Source: Fluoribacter dumoffii NY 23 (GTDB taxonomy: Bacteria > Pseudomonadota > Gammaproteobacteria > Legionellales > Legionellaceae). From it: a DNA stretch of 64,000 nucleotides. Positions 19,143 through 28,700 of this stretch are shown piece by piece. Below the pieces are notes generated by a model. That model did not search any database. It worked only from the letters and a program-made list of their open reading frames with translations, and was not told where the DNA came from. Numbering within the stretch: the first letter of the stretch is position 1; every line of letters starts with the position of its first letter. The stretch lies in NCBI RefSeq assembly GCF_000236165.1, contig NZ_CM001373.1:2840054-2904053 (forward strand). The letters are read 5' to 3'. Made by a program: the position numbers and the translations under genes.

Positions 19143-20063
19143 ATGAACAGCAGGTTGATAAGTTTAAAGCAGTTGTACTATTTGGTTACCCTGTATGATC
19201 ATCAGCATTTTGGCCGGGCAGCTGCAGCCTGTTTTATAAGTCAATCGACCTTGAGTGCAGCAATTACGAACCTTGAAGAAAGTCTCGAAGCGCAATTGCT
19301 TGAGCGCGATCATAAAACATTTCTATTTACCCCTTTAGGTGAGGAAATCGTTCGGCGCAGCCGCTTGATTATTGAACAAAGTAACGATTTGGTTGATTAT
19401 GCACGCACTCAGGGTAAATTAATGCAAGGAAAGATTTATCTCGGCGTAATTCCTACTATTGCTCCTTTTATTATCAGTGAATTACAGAATTTGTGTCAGA
19501 AAACCTATCCTGAACTGACCTTATTTATTAGAGAAGATACAACAGATAACGTTTTGCATTATTTAGGAGAAGGCAAACTCGACCTCGTGATTTTGGCACT
19601 CCCCTACCCCACCCAAGACTTTCAAACCCGGATCCTTTGTAAAGATTATTTTAAAATGGTATTACCCAAAGGGTGGTTGCATAGGGGATTCGATAAAGAG
19701 ATCAGTATGTTGCCTGAAAACAGTATTTTTCTCCTTGAAAAAGAACATTGCCTGACAGGGCATGCCCTACAAGCCTGTCAATTAAAAGAAAGTAAAAAAA
19801 TCAACCACTTTTTTGCCACCAGTCTCCATACTTTAATCCAAATGGTGAGTCATCAGCCTGGAATTACCTTTCTGCCCAATCTTGCAATTAACAGCGGCAT
19901 ACTTGCAGGTACGGATTTAGCCGCAGTGCCTTTAAAATCAGACCATGCTTATAGAGAAATTGGTGTAGCCTGGCGTACTACTTCCCATAAAGCACAAAGC
20001 TATATTTTATTATCCGAATTAATTCAACAGATTCTTATTAAAAAGTGCACCGATGGAGAGTGA
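19143..20063 (+). CDS. oxyR: Hydrogen-peroxide-sensing regulator OxyR
   Basis: LysR-family regulator of 306 residues with an N-terminal winged HTH (about 4-62, SQSTLSAAITNLEE) and a C-terminal sensor domain. The redox pair is C203 and C212 in EHCLTGHALQAC, spaced exactly like C199/C208 of E. coli OxyR. Divergent orientation to ahpC-ahpD supports control of that operon and autoregulation. A weak GGAAAAAG ribosome site precedes the ATG. Confidence 0.92.
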   Translation: MNSRLISLKQLYYLVTLYDHQHFGRAAAACFISQSTLSAAITNLEESLEAQLLERDHKTFLFTPLGEEIVRRSRLIIEQSNDLVDYARTQGKLMQGKIYLGVIPTIAPFIISELQNLCQKTYPELTLFIREDTTDNVLHYLGEGKLDLVILALPYPTQDFQTRILCKDYFKMVLPKGWLHRGFDKEISMLPENSIFLLEKEHCLTGHALQACQLKESKKINHFFATSLHTLIQMVSHQPGITFLPNLAINSGILAGTDLAAVPLKSDHAYREIGVAWRTTSHKAQSYILLSELIQQILIKKCTDGE

Positions 20064-20214
20064 AAATATCTTGGAAGCAGTTGGATTTGACCGTCGCTTG
20101 CATGATAATGCTGCAAAATTCATGTCCTAATTCAATGATGATTCAAAGCATTGGGTGCAATACCAACATCCCATGGGGGGCATGGACGATTATCAAAAAA
20201 TCACGGAGAACATT

Positions 20215-20583
20215 ATGCGCAAACACACCCTTTCATTTTTATGCTTTTTTTCATTATCGGCATCCGTAAATTCTTACGCAGAGGTTAAAGAAACAGTGCG
20301 TATACCTCAATTTTCCAATACAGAGGTATCTGTGTGGCAAACGGTAATCTATCCTCATAAAGAACAAATTTTAAAAATGCATCGACATGAACATAATCGA
20401 GTGGTTGTCGCTTTAGATAGTGGGATACTCAAAGTGGTCAATAATAAAGGAAAGGAACACTTCTTGAAACTGGAAAAAGATAAAGCTTATTTCCTCACCA
20501 AAGACATGCCGGGAGAATTGCATACTGATGAAAATATAGGTAACAATCCTATCCGCGTCATCGTCATGGAGTTGAACAAATAA
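20215..20583 (+). CDS. Secreted cupin-domain protein
   Basis: The 122-residue product has a clear signal peptide (MRKHTLSFLCFFSLSASVNSYA) and a small beta-barrel segment with cupin traits: HRHEHNRVVVALDSG resembles cupin motif 1 (His, His, Glu-like spacing) and a later PGELHTDEN segment resembles motif 2. The ATG at 20215 has a GGAG ribosome site; a GTG at 20155 in the same frame would bury the signal peptide. The function is unknown. It lies 151 bases after oxyR on the same strand. Confidence 0.7.
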   Translation: MRKHTLSFLCFFSLSASVNSYAEVKETVRIPQFSNTEVSVWQTVIYPHKEQILKMHRHEHNRVVVALDSGILKVVNNKGKEHFLKLEKDKAYFLTKDMPGELHTDENIGNNPIRVIVMELNK

Positions 20584-20610
20584 AACGGTTTCGCATTTTA
20601 CGAAACCGTT
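20584..20610. terminator. Hairpin between convergent genes
   Basis: A perfect 10-bp stem (AACGGTTTCG at 20584-20593 with CGAAACCGTT at 20601-20610) with a seven-base loop begins at the cupin stop codon. It is followed by AAAAAATT on plus and by TTATTTGTT on minus. The position between convergent genes suggests a shared terminator, although the U-tract is poor on the plus strand. Confidence 0.55.
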
Positions 20611-20620
20611 AAAAAATTCC

Positions 20621-21061
20621 TTATGATTTCTTTTCAAGATTCTTACTTTGAAAACGACAATGATGGGCATGGTGAACGGGCAATAAAACACCTACTTTTT
20701 GATAGGTTTGGAATTGGGTTTGCGCCCATAAAGTATGTATTTTTGCATTAACTGCATTTCGCTTTTCCACCAGAGGCGCTATATCACTCCATTTTGCATG
20801 CGGAGAAGCCATCTTTCCTTTTATTTGCATGGTGAGCGCCCGCTTTTCCTTAATCAGTGGAGCCATTTGTATCCGTAAAGCTTTCCTGATTTTTGCCAGC
20901 TCGAAACGTTGTTCCGGAGATAAAAGTTTACCCACATTAGAGTGATACTGTCCTGTTTGCTGGATAGAGGCTACTGCAGCAGTGGGTTGGGCTATTGAAA
21001 CCGAAGTACTCAACAGTCCCAGAGCCAGGCTATTAATTAGCAAGAACCGTTTAATATTCAT
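20621..21061 (-). CDS. Spy/CpxP-like periplasmic protein
   Basis: The 146-residue exported protein has a signal peptide of about 25 residues (LINSLALGLLSTSVSIAQ) and a helical body with an LSPEQRFELAKIRKAL segment close to the LTxxQ motif of Spy/CpxP proteins. Many basic and hydrophobic helix residues and a His-rich HHAHH stretch near the C terminus suggest a chaperone or metal-binding role. It is divergent from an OmpR/EnvZ-type two-component pair, the same topology as cpxP against cpxRA in E. coli. Its ribosome site (TAGGAGA) can be paired into a hairpin (see the feature at 21071). Confidence 0.68.
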   Translation of the reverse strand: MNIKRFLLINSLALGLLSTSVSIAQPTAAVASIQQTGQYHSNVGKLLSPEQRFELAKIRKALRIQMAPLIKEKRALTMQIKGKMASPHAKWSDIAPLVEKRNAVNAKIHTLWAQTQFQTYQKVGVLLPVHHAHHCRFQSKNLEKKS

Positions 21062-21070
21062 TTTATTTCT

Positions 21071-21113
21071 CCTATTAAGTTACATTGTAAGTGTAATAAG
21101 GCAATGTAATAGG
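21071..21113 (-). promoter_or_regulatory. Leader hairpin covering the Spy-like gene's ribosome site
   Basis: On the minus-strand transcript, CCTATTACATTG (from 21113 down to 21102) can pair with CAATGTA...TAATAGG (21087 down to 21071, with a short bulge). The TAGG of the ribosome site lies in the 3' arm, so the fold would hide it. Seen directly as inverted arms; the regulatory role is inference. Confidence 0.4.
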
Positions 21114-21134
21114 AATATGACAAATAAGCTGTTT

Positions 21135-21156
21135 ATTGTAACAACACTGTTACAAT
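21135..21156. promoter_or_regulatory. Palindromic operator candidate between divergent genes
   Basis: Perfect 9-bp inverted repeat ATTGTAACA (21135-21143) and TGTTACAAT (21148-21156) around a 4-base centre, midway between the Spy-like gene and the response regulator. The symmetry suits a dimeric transcription factor. Confidence 0.55.
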
Positions 21157-21180
21157 GCTAAACATAAAGTGGTTTCTTGA

Positions 21181-21218
21181 TATAATGGAGCCTGTAACTA
21201 ACTTATAAGCTCCATTAT
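21181..21218 (+). promoter_or_regulatory. Response regulator promoter -10 with overlapping inverted repeat
   Basis: TATAAT at 21181-21186 is a consensus -10, 63 bases before the ATG. It overlaps the left arm of a perfect 10-bp inverted repeat, ATAATGGAGC (21182-21191) and GCTCCATTAT (21209-21218), with a 17-base spacer. The repeat could be an operator or a leader hairpin. No convincing -35 was found. Confidence 0.5.
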
Positions 21219-21248
21219 GTCTAACCTCATTACTCTTGCAGGTGTTGC

Positions 21249-21977
21249 ATGAGCACAAGAAAAAATCACATATTGATTATTGATGATGATCAGGAAATTA
21301 CCCAATTGATTAATGACTACTTAATCAAAAATGGTTTTCGCACAACCTGGACATTGAATGGCTTGAACATTAAACAGCTATTAAGAGAACATAATTTTGA
21401 TTTAATTATTTTGGATATCATGCTTCCGGGAATTGATGGATTAAATTTATGCCAAACGATTCGCCAATCGCACAGTATGCCCATTATTATGCTTAGTGCT
21501 GCCAACAGCATAGCCGATCGGGTTGCGGGGTTAGAACTTGGTGCTGATGATTATATTTCCAAGCCTTTTAGTTCACGTGAATTGCTGGCCCGAATCAAGG
21601 CTCAGTTGCGGCGCACTCAAGGGGAGTTGGAACACGATCGTAAAAAGCTCACCCCGTTGCAACAAATTCATTTTGATAATTGGATTCTCGACCGCAACAC
21701 CCATTCATTGATAGACAAGGAATCGGTTGCTATCCCTTTAAGTCAGCGAGAATACGAGCTGTTGGTTGTTTTTTTAGAGCATCCCGGACGTATTTTAAGC
21801 CGTGATCAATTAATGGATTTACTGTATGACAAAGACTGTGATTCACAAGACAGAACCATTGATGTCCTTATTGGGCGTTTACGAAAAAAAATAGAGCTTG
21901 ACCCTCGTAATCCTCGGTTATTACTCACTATTCGCGGTGGCGGCTATCAATTTAAAACCAAGGTTGATCTGGTATGA
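21249..21977 (+). CDS. OmpR-family response regulator
   Basis: The 242-residue protein has a receiver domain (acidic pocket D12-D14, phospho-acceptor D56 in LIILDIMLPG, K105 in ISKPF) and a winged-helix DNA-binding domain (about residues 140-238, SQREYELLVVFLEHPGRILSRDQL and RTIDVLIGRLRKKIE). The stop overlaps the kinase ATG (ATGA), so the pair is translationally coupled. Divergent placement from a Spy/CpxP-like gene suggests envelope stress sensing. Whether it is the Legionella CpxR or OmpR orthologue cannot be settled here. Confidence 0.92.
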   Translation: MSTRKNHILIIDDDQEITQLINDYLIKNGFRTTWTLNGLNIKQLLREHNFDLIILDIMLPGIDGLNLCQTIRQSHSMPIIMLSAANSIADRVAGLELGADDYISKPFSSRELLARIKAQLRRTQGELEHDRKKLTPLQQIHFDNWILDRNTHSLIDKESVAIPLSQREYELLVVFLEHPGRILSRDQLMDLLYDKDCDSQDRTIDVLIGRLRKKIELDPRNPRLLLTIRGGGYQFKTKVDLV

Positions 21978-23227
21978 GTCAATTAACCAAAACCGCAAAA
22001 AAAACCTTGGTTGGATTAATATTAGGTAATCTATTGATAATTTTTTCCCTCATGCAATTAGGAAAATATTATTATGAGAATATCCGCTCCCCCCTTCCAC
22101 CCCAAGCGGTTCGCTCATTGACGCATCTTGTTGCGTTGTTACAAAAAAACCCTCAATCCATCTGGCCCCTGATATTACGTAATCAAAGTATTTCCTGGGC
22201 GGAAATCACTTTATCTCCTCAACCTTTATATACCAAAAATGCATTATTAACTTTAAAAGCACCCATAGTTCATAATTTAATCAAACAAAATAAAAATTTG
22301 GAATTTTCGGTCTTTATAAGGGAAAATACCTGGTTAAATATTAAAGTAATTTCTCTCTTTCCAAGGCAGGCAAACTCCGTAGTTAGCGTATTTCTAATCT
22401 TAATTGGTGCTTTGCTTTTTATTAATTACTGGGCGGTTAGGACTTTAAATCAGCCAATCCACACTTTAATTCAAAGCCTGCATTACAGTGAACACCAGGA
22501 CAATTGGTTACCTATCCCGATAACTGGAAATCAGGATCAAAAAACTATTTTTAAAAAAATCAATGACTTGCAGGAGAAGGTGAATAAACTTCTAGCCAAT
22601 CGTACGCGAGTAGTTACTGCAATATCCCATGATCTGCGAACCCCTTTAACTCGGCTGAAATTACGTGCGGAATACTTAGCTGATGATCCCAATTACAATA
22701 AGATTATGGCTGATATTAACGAAATGGAACTCATGATTCGGGAAACTTTGGATTATTTCAGAGATGTAAATGTTGAAGAAAAACCCCAGCTCTTTGATTT
22801 GGTGGCATTGCTTTCATCATTGAAAGAAGATGCAGAGGAGTCAAATTATAATGTGAGCTTTACCAGTGACAATAGCAAACTGGTTTATTATGGTACAGTA
22901 AATTTACTTAAGCGAGCCTTTAATAATCTGATTAATAATGCGGTGCATTACGGTTTCCAGGCAATAATTCACCTGAGTTGTTTGCAACACAAAATCGAAA
23001 TAACGATTACAGACCAAGGTCCAGGACTAGCAGAGGCGGATCTTGAACAAGTTTTTTTGCCCTTTTATCGAGGGGAAAATTCACGTTCACGCAGTACCGG
23101 AGGGACAGGCCTTGGATTAACCATAGCCAGGGAAATTATTCAAATGCATCAAGGAGATATTACTTTAACTAATAATTTGCAAGGCGGTTTGAAAGTACTC
23201 GTTACCCTCCCAATCAGACATTCTTAA
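21974..23227 (+). CDS. EnvZ-type sensor histidine kinase
   Basis: The 417-residue inner-membrane kinase has TM1 (about 13-32), a periplasmic sensor of about 100 residues, TM2 (about 136-156), HAMP, then the DHp helix with TAISHDLRTPLTRLKL (phospho-acceptor H219). The H-box reads like EnvZ/RstB. The catalytic domain has NNLINNAVHYG (N box), DQGPGLAE (G1) and GGTGLGLTIARE (G2). It is the coupled partner of the preceding response regulator. Confidence 0.92.
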   Translation: MSQLTKTAKKTLVGLILGNLLIIFSLMQLGKYYYENIRSPLPPQAVRSLTHLVALLQKNPQSIWPLILRNQSISWAEITLSPQPLYTKNALLTLKAPIVHNLIKQNKNLEFSVFIRENTWLNIKVISLFPRQANSVVSVFLILIGALLFINYWAVRTLNQPIHTLIQSLHYSEHQDNWLPIPITGNQDQKTIFKKINDLQEKVNKLLANRTRVVTAISHDLRTPLTRLKLRAEYLADDPNYNKIMADINEMELMIRETLDYFRDVNVEEKPQLFDLVALLSSLKEDAEESNYNVSFTSDNSKLVYYGTVNLLKRAFNNLINNAVHYGFQAIIHLSCLQHKIEITITDQGPGLAEADLEQVFLPFYRGENSRSRSTGGTGLGLTIAREIIQMHQGDITLTNNLQGGLKVLVTLPIRHS

Positions 23228-23337
23228 TTTCTTTCGATCGGTTAGCCTGCAAGCTAAATGCCAATAATTTAACTAAACTCACTCTATATAGATTTGAAAA
23301 GTAAATTGCAATCAGCTGAAAGAGTTCAAGGAGTAAC

Positions 23338-24447
23338 ATGCGTTCCCTTAAAAATCTGCTCAACCGCATAGGATATGCCGACCCAATGGATCGGTATGCA
23401 CGCCAATATCGTCTCATTTGGTATATCAGCCTTGAGTTAATTGCTATTTGCCTCATCCTAATATTCCTCTACTCCCTGATGCAGTTGTGGCATATGGTTG
23501 TTCTTTTTAGTAGCGGGATTTGTATTGCGCTCATTAATTTATGGGTTCTTTCCCGTACGGCAAATACCTTTTTCTGCGGCCATTTAATCACCCTAATCGC
23601 CTTTATAATTATATGTCTGGTAAACTACATGATTTGGGGGATAGGAACCCTGCATAATCAATGGTTTTATATCATTCCCTTACTTGCAGCAGCACTTGTG
23701 GGACGCAGTGGCCTAATTATTTATTCAATCCTGTCATTTTTTATGATTTTGGGATTTAGTACCTTTTCGCTGCCTCCTTTTTATAATCTTCCATACCATA
23801 AACTGGAGATAATTGAATGGGGAAATCATTTACTTGCCTATTTAATTGTAGTCACAACCTTAGTCAATTTGTTATATGAGCATGACAAATATGAACGAAA
23901 ATTAACCGATTTAAATTATTTATTACAATCCGAAAAAGACAAATACCATTACTTGGCACGTGTTGACCAATTGACTAATTTGCCCAATCGCAGATATTTT
24001 AACCAATACCTTCAGGAAGTGATTAGCTCTTTGTCATCCAACTATTGTGCTACGCTTTTTTTTATCGATCTCGATAATTTTAAATATGTAAATGATTGTT
24101 ATGGCCATAATATCGGGGATCATCTACTTCTGGAGGCATCAAGACGCCTAAAAATAAGTTTTCGTGAAGGAGATTTTATAGCCCGTGTAGGAGGAGATGA
24201 ATTTACTGCAATCGTATTACATACTATTGATGATCAAATTCCCCAATTAATTGCGCAACGGATTATCCAGGAATTTGATAGAGAAATTAAGTTTGGGGAG
24301 ATTGAGTTGAACTGTCCTGTCAGCATAGGCTTTGCGACTTATCCCATAGATGTTCACGGTGTAACTGATTTAATGATTAAGGCAGATAGGGCAATGTATG
24401 CTGCTAAAAAAATTAAGGGTAGTTCCTATTGCAAAGCTGAGGCATAA
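23338..24447 (+). CDS. Membrane diguanylate cyclase (GGDEF)
   Basis: The 369-residue protein makes the second messenger c-di-GMP from GTP. About six membrane segments (residues 28-180) are followed by a GGDEF domain (about 205-365) with DQLTNLPNRR, FIDLDNFKYVND and an intact RVGGDEF (285-289). The inhibitory I-site RxxD is present as REGD at 276-279, so feedback inhibition is expected. There is no EAL domain. AAGGAG ribosome site before the ATG. It sits 110 bases after the sensor kinase gene and may be co-regulated. Confidence 0.93.
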   Translation: MRSLKNLLNRIGYADPMDRYARQYRLIWYISLELIAICLILIFLYSLMQLWHMVVLFSSGICIALINLWVLSRTANTFFCGHLITLIAFIIICLVNYMIWGIGTLHNQWFYIIPLLAAALVGRSGLIIYSILSFFMILGFSTFSLPPFYNLPYHKLEIIEWGNHLLAYLIVVTTLVNLLYEHDKYERKLTDLNYLLQSEKDKYHYLARVDQLTNLPNRRYFNQYLQEVISSLSSNYCATLFFIDLDNFKYVNDCYGHNIGDHLLLEASRRLKISFREGDFIARVGGDEFTAIVLHTIDDQIPQLIAQRIIQEFDREIKFGEIELNCPVSIGFATYPIDVHGVTDLMIKADRAMYAAKKIKGSSYCKAEA

Positions 24448-24515
24448 TTTTAAATACAAATAAATAAAAATGAGGCAGGAGTGAACCAAAAAGAGTCACT
24501 CCTCACGAGAACGAA

Positions 24516-24537
24516 CTCCTGGTTTTTAATCCAGGAG
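24516..24537 (+). terminator. Hairpin after the diguanylate cyclase gene
   Basis: A 7-bp stem (CTCCTGG at 24516-24522 with CCAGGAG at 24531-24537) around an eight-base loop, between the convergent GGDEF and secreted-protein genes. There is no good U-tract, so confidence is low. Confidence 0.4.
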
Positions 24538-24546
24538 AGTCGCAAA

Positions 24547-25491
24547 TCAGATTAAATTGACAGAACCTTCGAGACGAGATTTTAGCAAGAAAAGAATGGT
24601 TTTCTTCTTCTCACTGGAAATTGCATTTTCTTGTACTAAATTCAAACAATATTCACTGAAGGATGTGAGCTTCTCCTGACTTGTTTGTGATTCACTAGCT
24701 GCATGCATTGTGTTGTAGCCCTCTTCCAGTTCATGCGCAACTACATCCATCATTTTGGGATCTGGATTTTTTGTATTATCCAAACCTTCTTGTTTACTCA
24801 TCACGGCGATTTTTTCTAAAATTTGCTGCACTTGTTCTGATGTCACCTCATGAGCTCGGGTGGATTTTTTTGCAATTGCCCTTAAATTATTTTGATTATT
24901 ATTTTCCCAATACTCCCTGTCACCTTGAAAGGCAATCACAGTCATCAGGACGCGAGAATCGATTCCTTTCTTATTGAACAAAGCTCTGTTTGTGATATTA
25001 AAAGTCCAATCATTTTTCAGTCTGAAGAATGGTCTATATAACGTTGCCATTTCTCTATCCGTTACAGGGTCATAAATTGTAAAAGTTGTCCCCCAAAAGT
25101 TCATACTTGCTTTTGCCAGCTTGGTATAGCCATCTGCCCCATAGATATCAAAGGTTGGAAAAAAGGCAAACAACTTTTCGTCTGCCGACCCAATGAAATT
25201 TTCATAATTATCGTAAACATCAAAATGGGCTGTTAAAGAAAAGAATTTTGAGCGCGCATAGGCTAATTTATTATCGAAGGAATCGAAAAATTCATAGGTC
25301 AATAAAAGACTGAAAAACTTTCGATATAAGGTCCCTAATTTTCGTGTTTTTGTTTCTATATCATAACTTGTGGTTAAACTGATCCAGTGCTCTTTGATGT
25401 ACATTTCATCGGGGATTTCTGTATTGGAGAGGGCAAAACTTGTATTGATACCTAGTAACAGTGAAAACAAAATGGCAAAAGCATTTTTCAT
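24547..25491 (-). CDS. Secreted beta-rich protein, possibly LURP-one/tubby-like fold
   Basis: I do not recognise this family with certainty. The 314-residue product has a signal peptide (about residues 1-20, AILFSLLLGINTSFA). The first 180 residues hold four to five repeats of a beta-strand pattern alternating aromatic residues and turns (SLTTSYDIETK, LLLTYEFFDSFDN, SLTAHFDVYDNYEN, FFPTFDIYGADG, TTFTIYDPVTD). That pattern resembles LURP-one-related/scramblase-like barrels. The C-terminal 100 residues are helical and charged. It is convergent with the cyclase and separated from icmB by 283 bases. The fold is inference. Confidence 0.55.
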   Translation of the reverse strand: MKNAFAILFSLLLGINTSFALSNTEIPDEMYIKEHWISLTTSYDIETKTRKLGTLYRKFFSLLLTYEFFDSFDNKLAYARSKFFSLTAHFDVYDNYENFIGSADEKLFAFFPTFDIYGADGYTKLAKASMNFWGTTFTIYDPVTDREMATLYRPFFRLKNDWTFNITNRALFNKKGIDSRVLMTVIAFQGDREYWENNNQNNLRAIAKKSTRAHEVTSEQVQQILEKIAVMSKQEGLDNTKNPDPKMMDVVAHELEEGYNTMHAASESQTSQEKLTSFSEYCLNLVQENAISSEKKKTILFLLKSRLEGSVNLI

Positions 25492-25731
25492 AAGGACCTC
25501 ATTCTAATTATTAATTATTCCATAATTGTTCTTGTAGAATAAATTTGAATGCATTCAAACTCGTTCAGGCAGAAGCACAAGGCCGATTATATTGATGTAC
25601 TCTTAAGGGAGTATTAACGCAAATTTGATACAGGAAACAGTAATTGAGTTTCCTGCATCGAATTGAGGGGTACATTATGGGTTATTATAATAAGATGCGG
25701 CATTTTTAGACATAGAGCACGCGCCTGGATA

Positions 25732-25767
25732 CAAAAAGTATAAAATTAAATTATTTTATACTTTTTG
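25732..25767 (-). terminator. Terminator of the icm operon after icmB
   Basis: A perfect 14-bp AT-rich stem (arms 25732-25745 and 25754-25767, CAAAAAGTATAAAA and its complement) closes an eight-base loop seven bases after the icmB stop. On the minus strand the 3' arm is T-rich (TATACTTTTTG), as in an intrinsic terminator. This marks the end of the Dot/Icm transcription unit. Confidence 0.75.
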
Positions 25768-25774
25768 CGTCCAC

Positions 25775-28700
25775 TCAGGTTAATTTAGCAGGCAAACTCT
25801 TCACATCAGGATTTTTTGAATAAGCATCAAGAATTTCATTTATTAATTGCTCTATGATACTTTCTTTCATTTCATCTTCGATTAGACCCACTTTTTCTTT
25901 CATATTATTTAATCGAGTTTCTAATTCTTTGGCCACTGAACCATTTGGAAATAATGCAGCCAAAAGCCGTCTGGCTTCTGCAGGGCCAAGATGACGATAC
26001 AAATGGTTCCTTACAGTAGCATCCTCAGCTGTCGTACTGAAAGCCCATAGTTCAACAGGACCTAAAGTTAAGGTAAGTAACTGCACATTCACACCCGTTT
26101 TAGTAGCGTATTGGGCAAGGAACGTTCCACCCCCTTGTCTAGGACCATGGACCCGCGTGCGTAAAGCTGCTTTTGCAGTATCAGACAATCCAAATATCGA
26201 GGTAGTTTTTTCGATCGCCTGCGAAGGCCCTGCATCCATGATGTATATTGCTGTAGCAAAATCAATCATTACGGGATCGAAGTCATCGACTGCCTGAGAT
26301 AATAAGGCGATTTGTACTTTCCATTTTCGCCCCTCACGCATATCAATAATAACCTGTTCGCGCACTGCAGCAGATTTTGAAGTTCGGTGGAACTCGTCAT
26401 AAACGATGCGTTTGTGGTCTTCTCTGATTTCTTGGACTCTTTCTTTATGGTATTCCTTGTATTGTTCTGGAATATTATTGAGACTTTCTTCAGTTAAATA
26501 ATAGTGTCTTGCCAATACATAGCGCGCTAACATATACATTACAGCGGTTTGTCTGTCCGCAGCATCCCCCCCACTTTTTGCTACCTCATCCAGGTCAAGA
26601 GAAACTACGCGCGCATCACCGATATCAAAGCTTGTTACGCGGGATAAAATAGGATATTCACGAACTGCAGCGGATATCATTCGCGAAAAAGCGTTAATCA
26701 GGGATTCGCCGGTCGGTGCTGTTATTCGTTCATAAAGGTCCTCAATCGAGGGAGTACGACAAATTGATGCCGCATCAGCCAATAAAGGCATCGCATAGCG
26801 TTGGGCTAACATGGCTTCATGCACAAAACCTGCGGAATACAGTGAATCAGTTACCTCCCACCAGGTTGATTTTGAATCCCGGACAAAGCCAATTTCTTCC
26901 AAAATACTGTCGATAAACTCCTCTACTCCAGGAGAATACGGGGATGGGTTATACTCATCAGCCAAGCTTTTATACAATTCATCCACTACCATCCCTGCAA
27001 GATCGGGAATACCATCGTAAGGTTTTTCCGCTCCCAAAGGCGTGGTAAGCAAGGTAATGAAATTAACCAGGAAAGCTCGTTCCAATGCCGTGGGATACCG
27101 GCATCCCAATTGGGTATCAAAAGGATTAATTGAATAATCTGGCGTCATCCTTAAGCGATGATAGGCAACCAAGTGTCGTTTTGATGCAGGAAGTGCCTCC
27201 TTCAGCAAAGAGATAAGTCCACTACTTGAAGGTCCAATATCAATAATTGCAATGCGCGGCAAGCGCAATAGTCCACCGGATAAACATAACGCCAGGTTAA
27301 TTGCGTTGGATAAAACTGATTTACCAGAACCTGGACGCGCATAAACCAAGTCAATCCAGGTGGTTTGTTCCGTAGATCCAGGTTGGAACGGCCAGGGTTT
27401 ACCATCGGGTGTTCTAAAAAGTAGAGCCCCCTTTGTCCAGGGAGACGCAGGACGAGTAATGGGCAATATAGAAATTACCGAGCTTAAGGGAGCAACGGTA
27501 GGGACAGCAGTACTGTTCAGTGTCGCAGCTAGCATGCCCGAAACAAATCCGCCGAAAGGATCCCCGCAAATTTCAGAAACGTCTGTTGATCCCCATCCCT
27601 CAATTGCTTTGACTAACTCGGAACTGCGTTGGCGTAATAGTGCCAACCTGTCTTCAGGCGCCCAAGTTGTAGCAACAACCCGCAAACGTACTATAGACTC
27701 ATCCGTATTTAATTGAATGTATTTTAATAAATTTACTGAGTCACTGATTAACCGGTTCTGCGCAGAACTAAAAGTTAAAATCGAAGCCAATAAACCTTTC
27801 AGTTTAATCGTGGCAAGTCCTTCACTTTCGATTAAAAATGAGATTCTCCAGGGAATATGTGCAGGCAATATACGGGTAAATAACTGGATAAATGGTCTTA
27901 GATCTTTGGGAAACAGATCAATATAGGTTGATGAGTAGATTTTGTCCCCTACCCTCACTGTACGCAAATCCTGTACTTCCGCATCACGGGGAAATACTTG
28001 TTTGGCTAATGAAGGCCATAATAAATCCGAAGCGTCTCCTTCAAAGGAATTTATTTCTCTAACCGTAACTTTGTCTCCAGGCAAACTTGCCCGCCAATCA
28101 TCGGCAGTATAGTCCGGATCTGCGGTCATACGGATGGCATGAATTGCATCATGAACTTCCATTAATTTGGCAAAAATATGCAGTGAGTCGAGATCATTCA
28201 TCACCGAACGGACATAAGCATCGTGAGTATCACGCAACTCCGGGATGGCTGCATAGACAGTCTGGCTGTTTTTAAAAGGAGGGGCCTTCATATCTTTGAT
28301 CATTTTGAACTTGGATTTGGTTGCAGCCTTTAATTGTTCTGAGGGTAAATTGAAAGGGCGTGTAATCAAAACAAAATAGACGCGCTCTTCGGCGCAATAT
28401 TGCGCCATGTAATTCACTCGCTCTTCGAACAAGTCTGTCAAATTCAATTCAAGCCGTTTCGCACTGGCGGTAGCAGGCTCATAAGTATCTTGAATTAATT
28501 TTCTTATGTTTTGCTTATCATGACTAAAATAAACCTGTAAGGCGTGGCCTGGACGTCCCATTGCACCTTGAAAAGAGTTGGTTAACCCTGCAACCAGATT
28601 TTCAAACTCAGCTGCCCCTACAAGTGCAGATACCCCTTCGACTCGCAAAATCGATAATAAAGAACCATCGTGATTAACCAAGACAGTTGGACTGTCTGCT

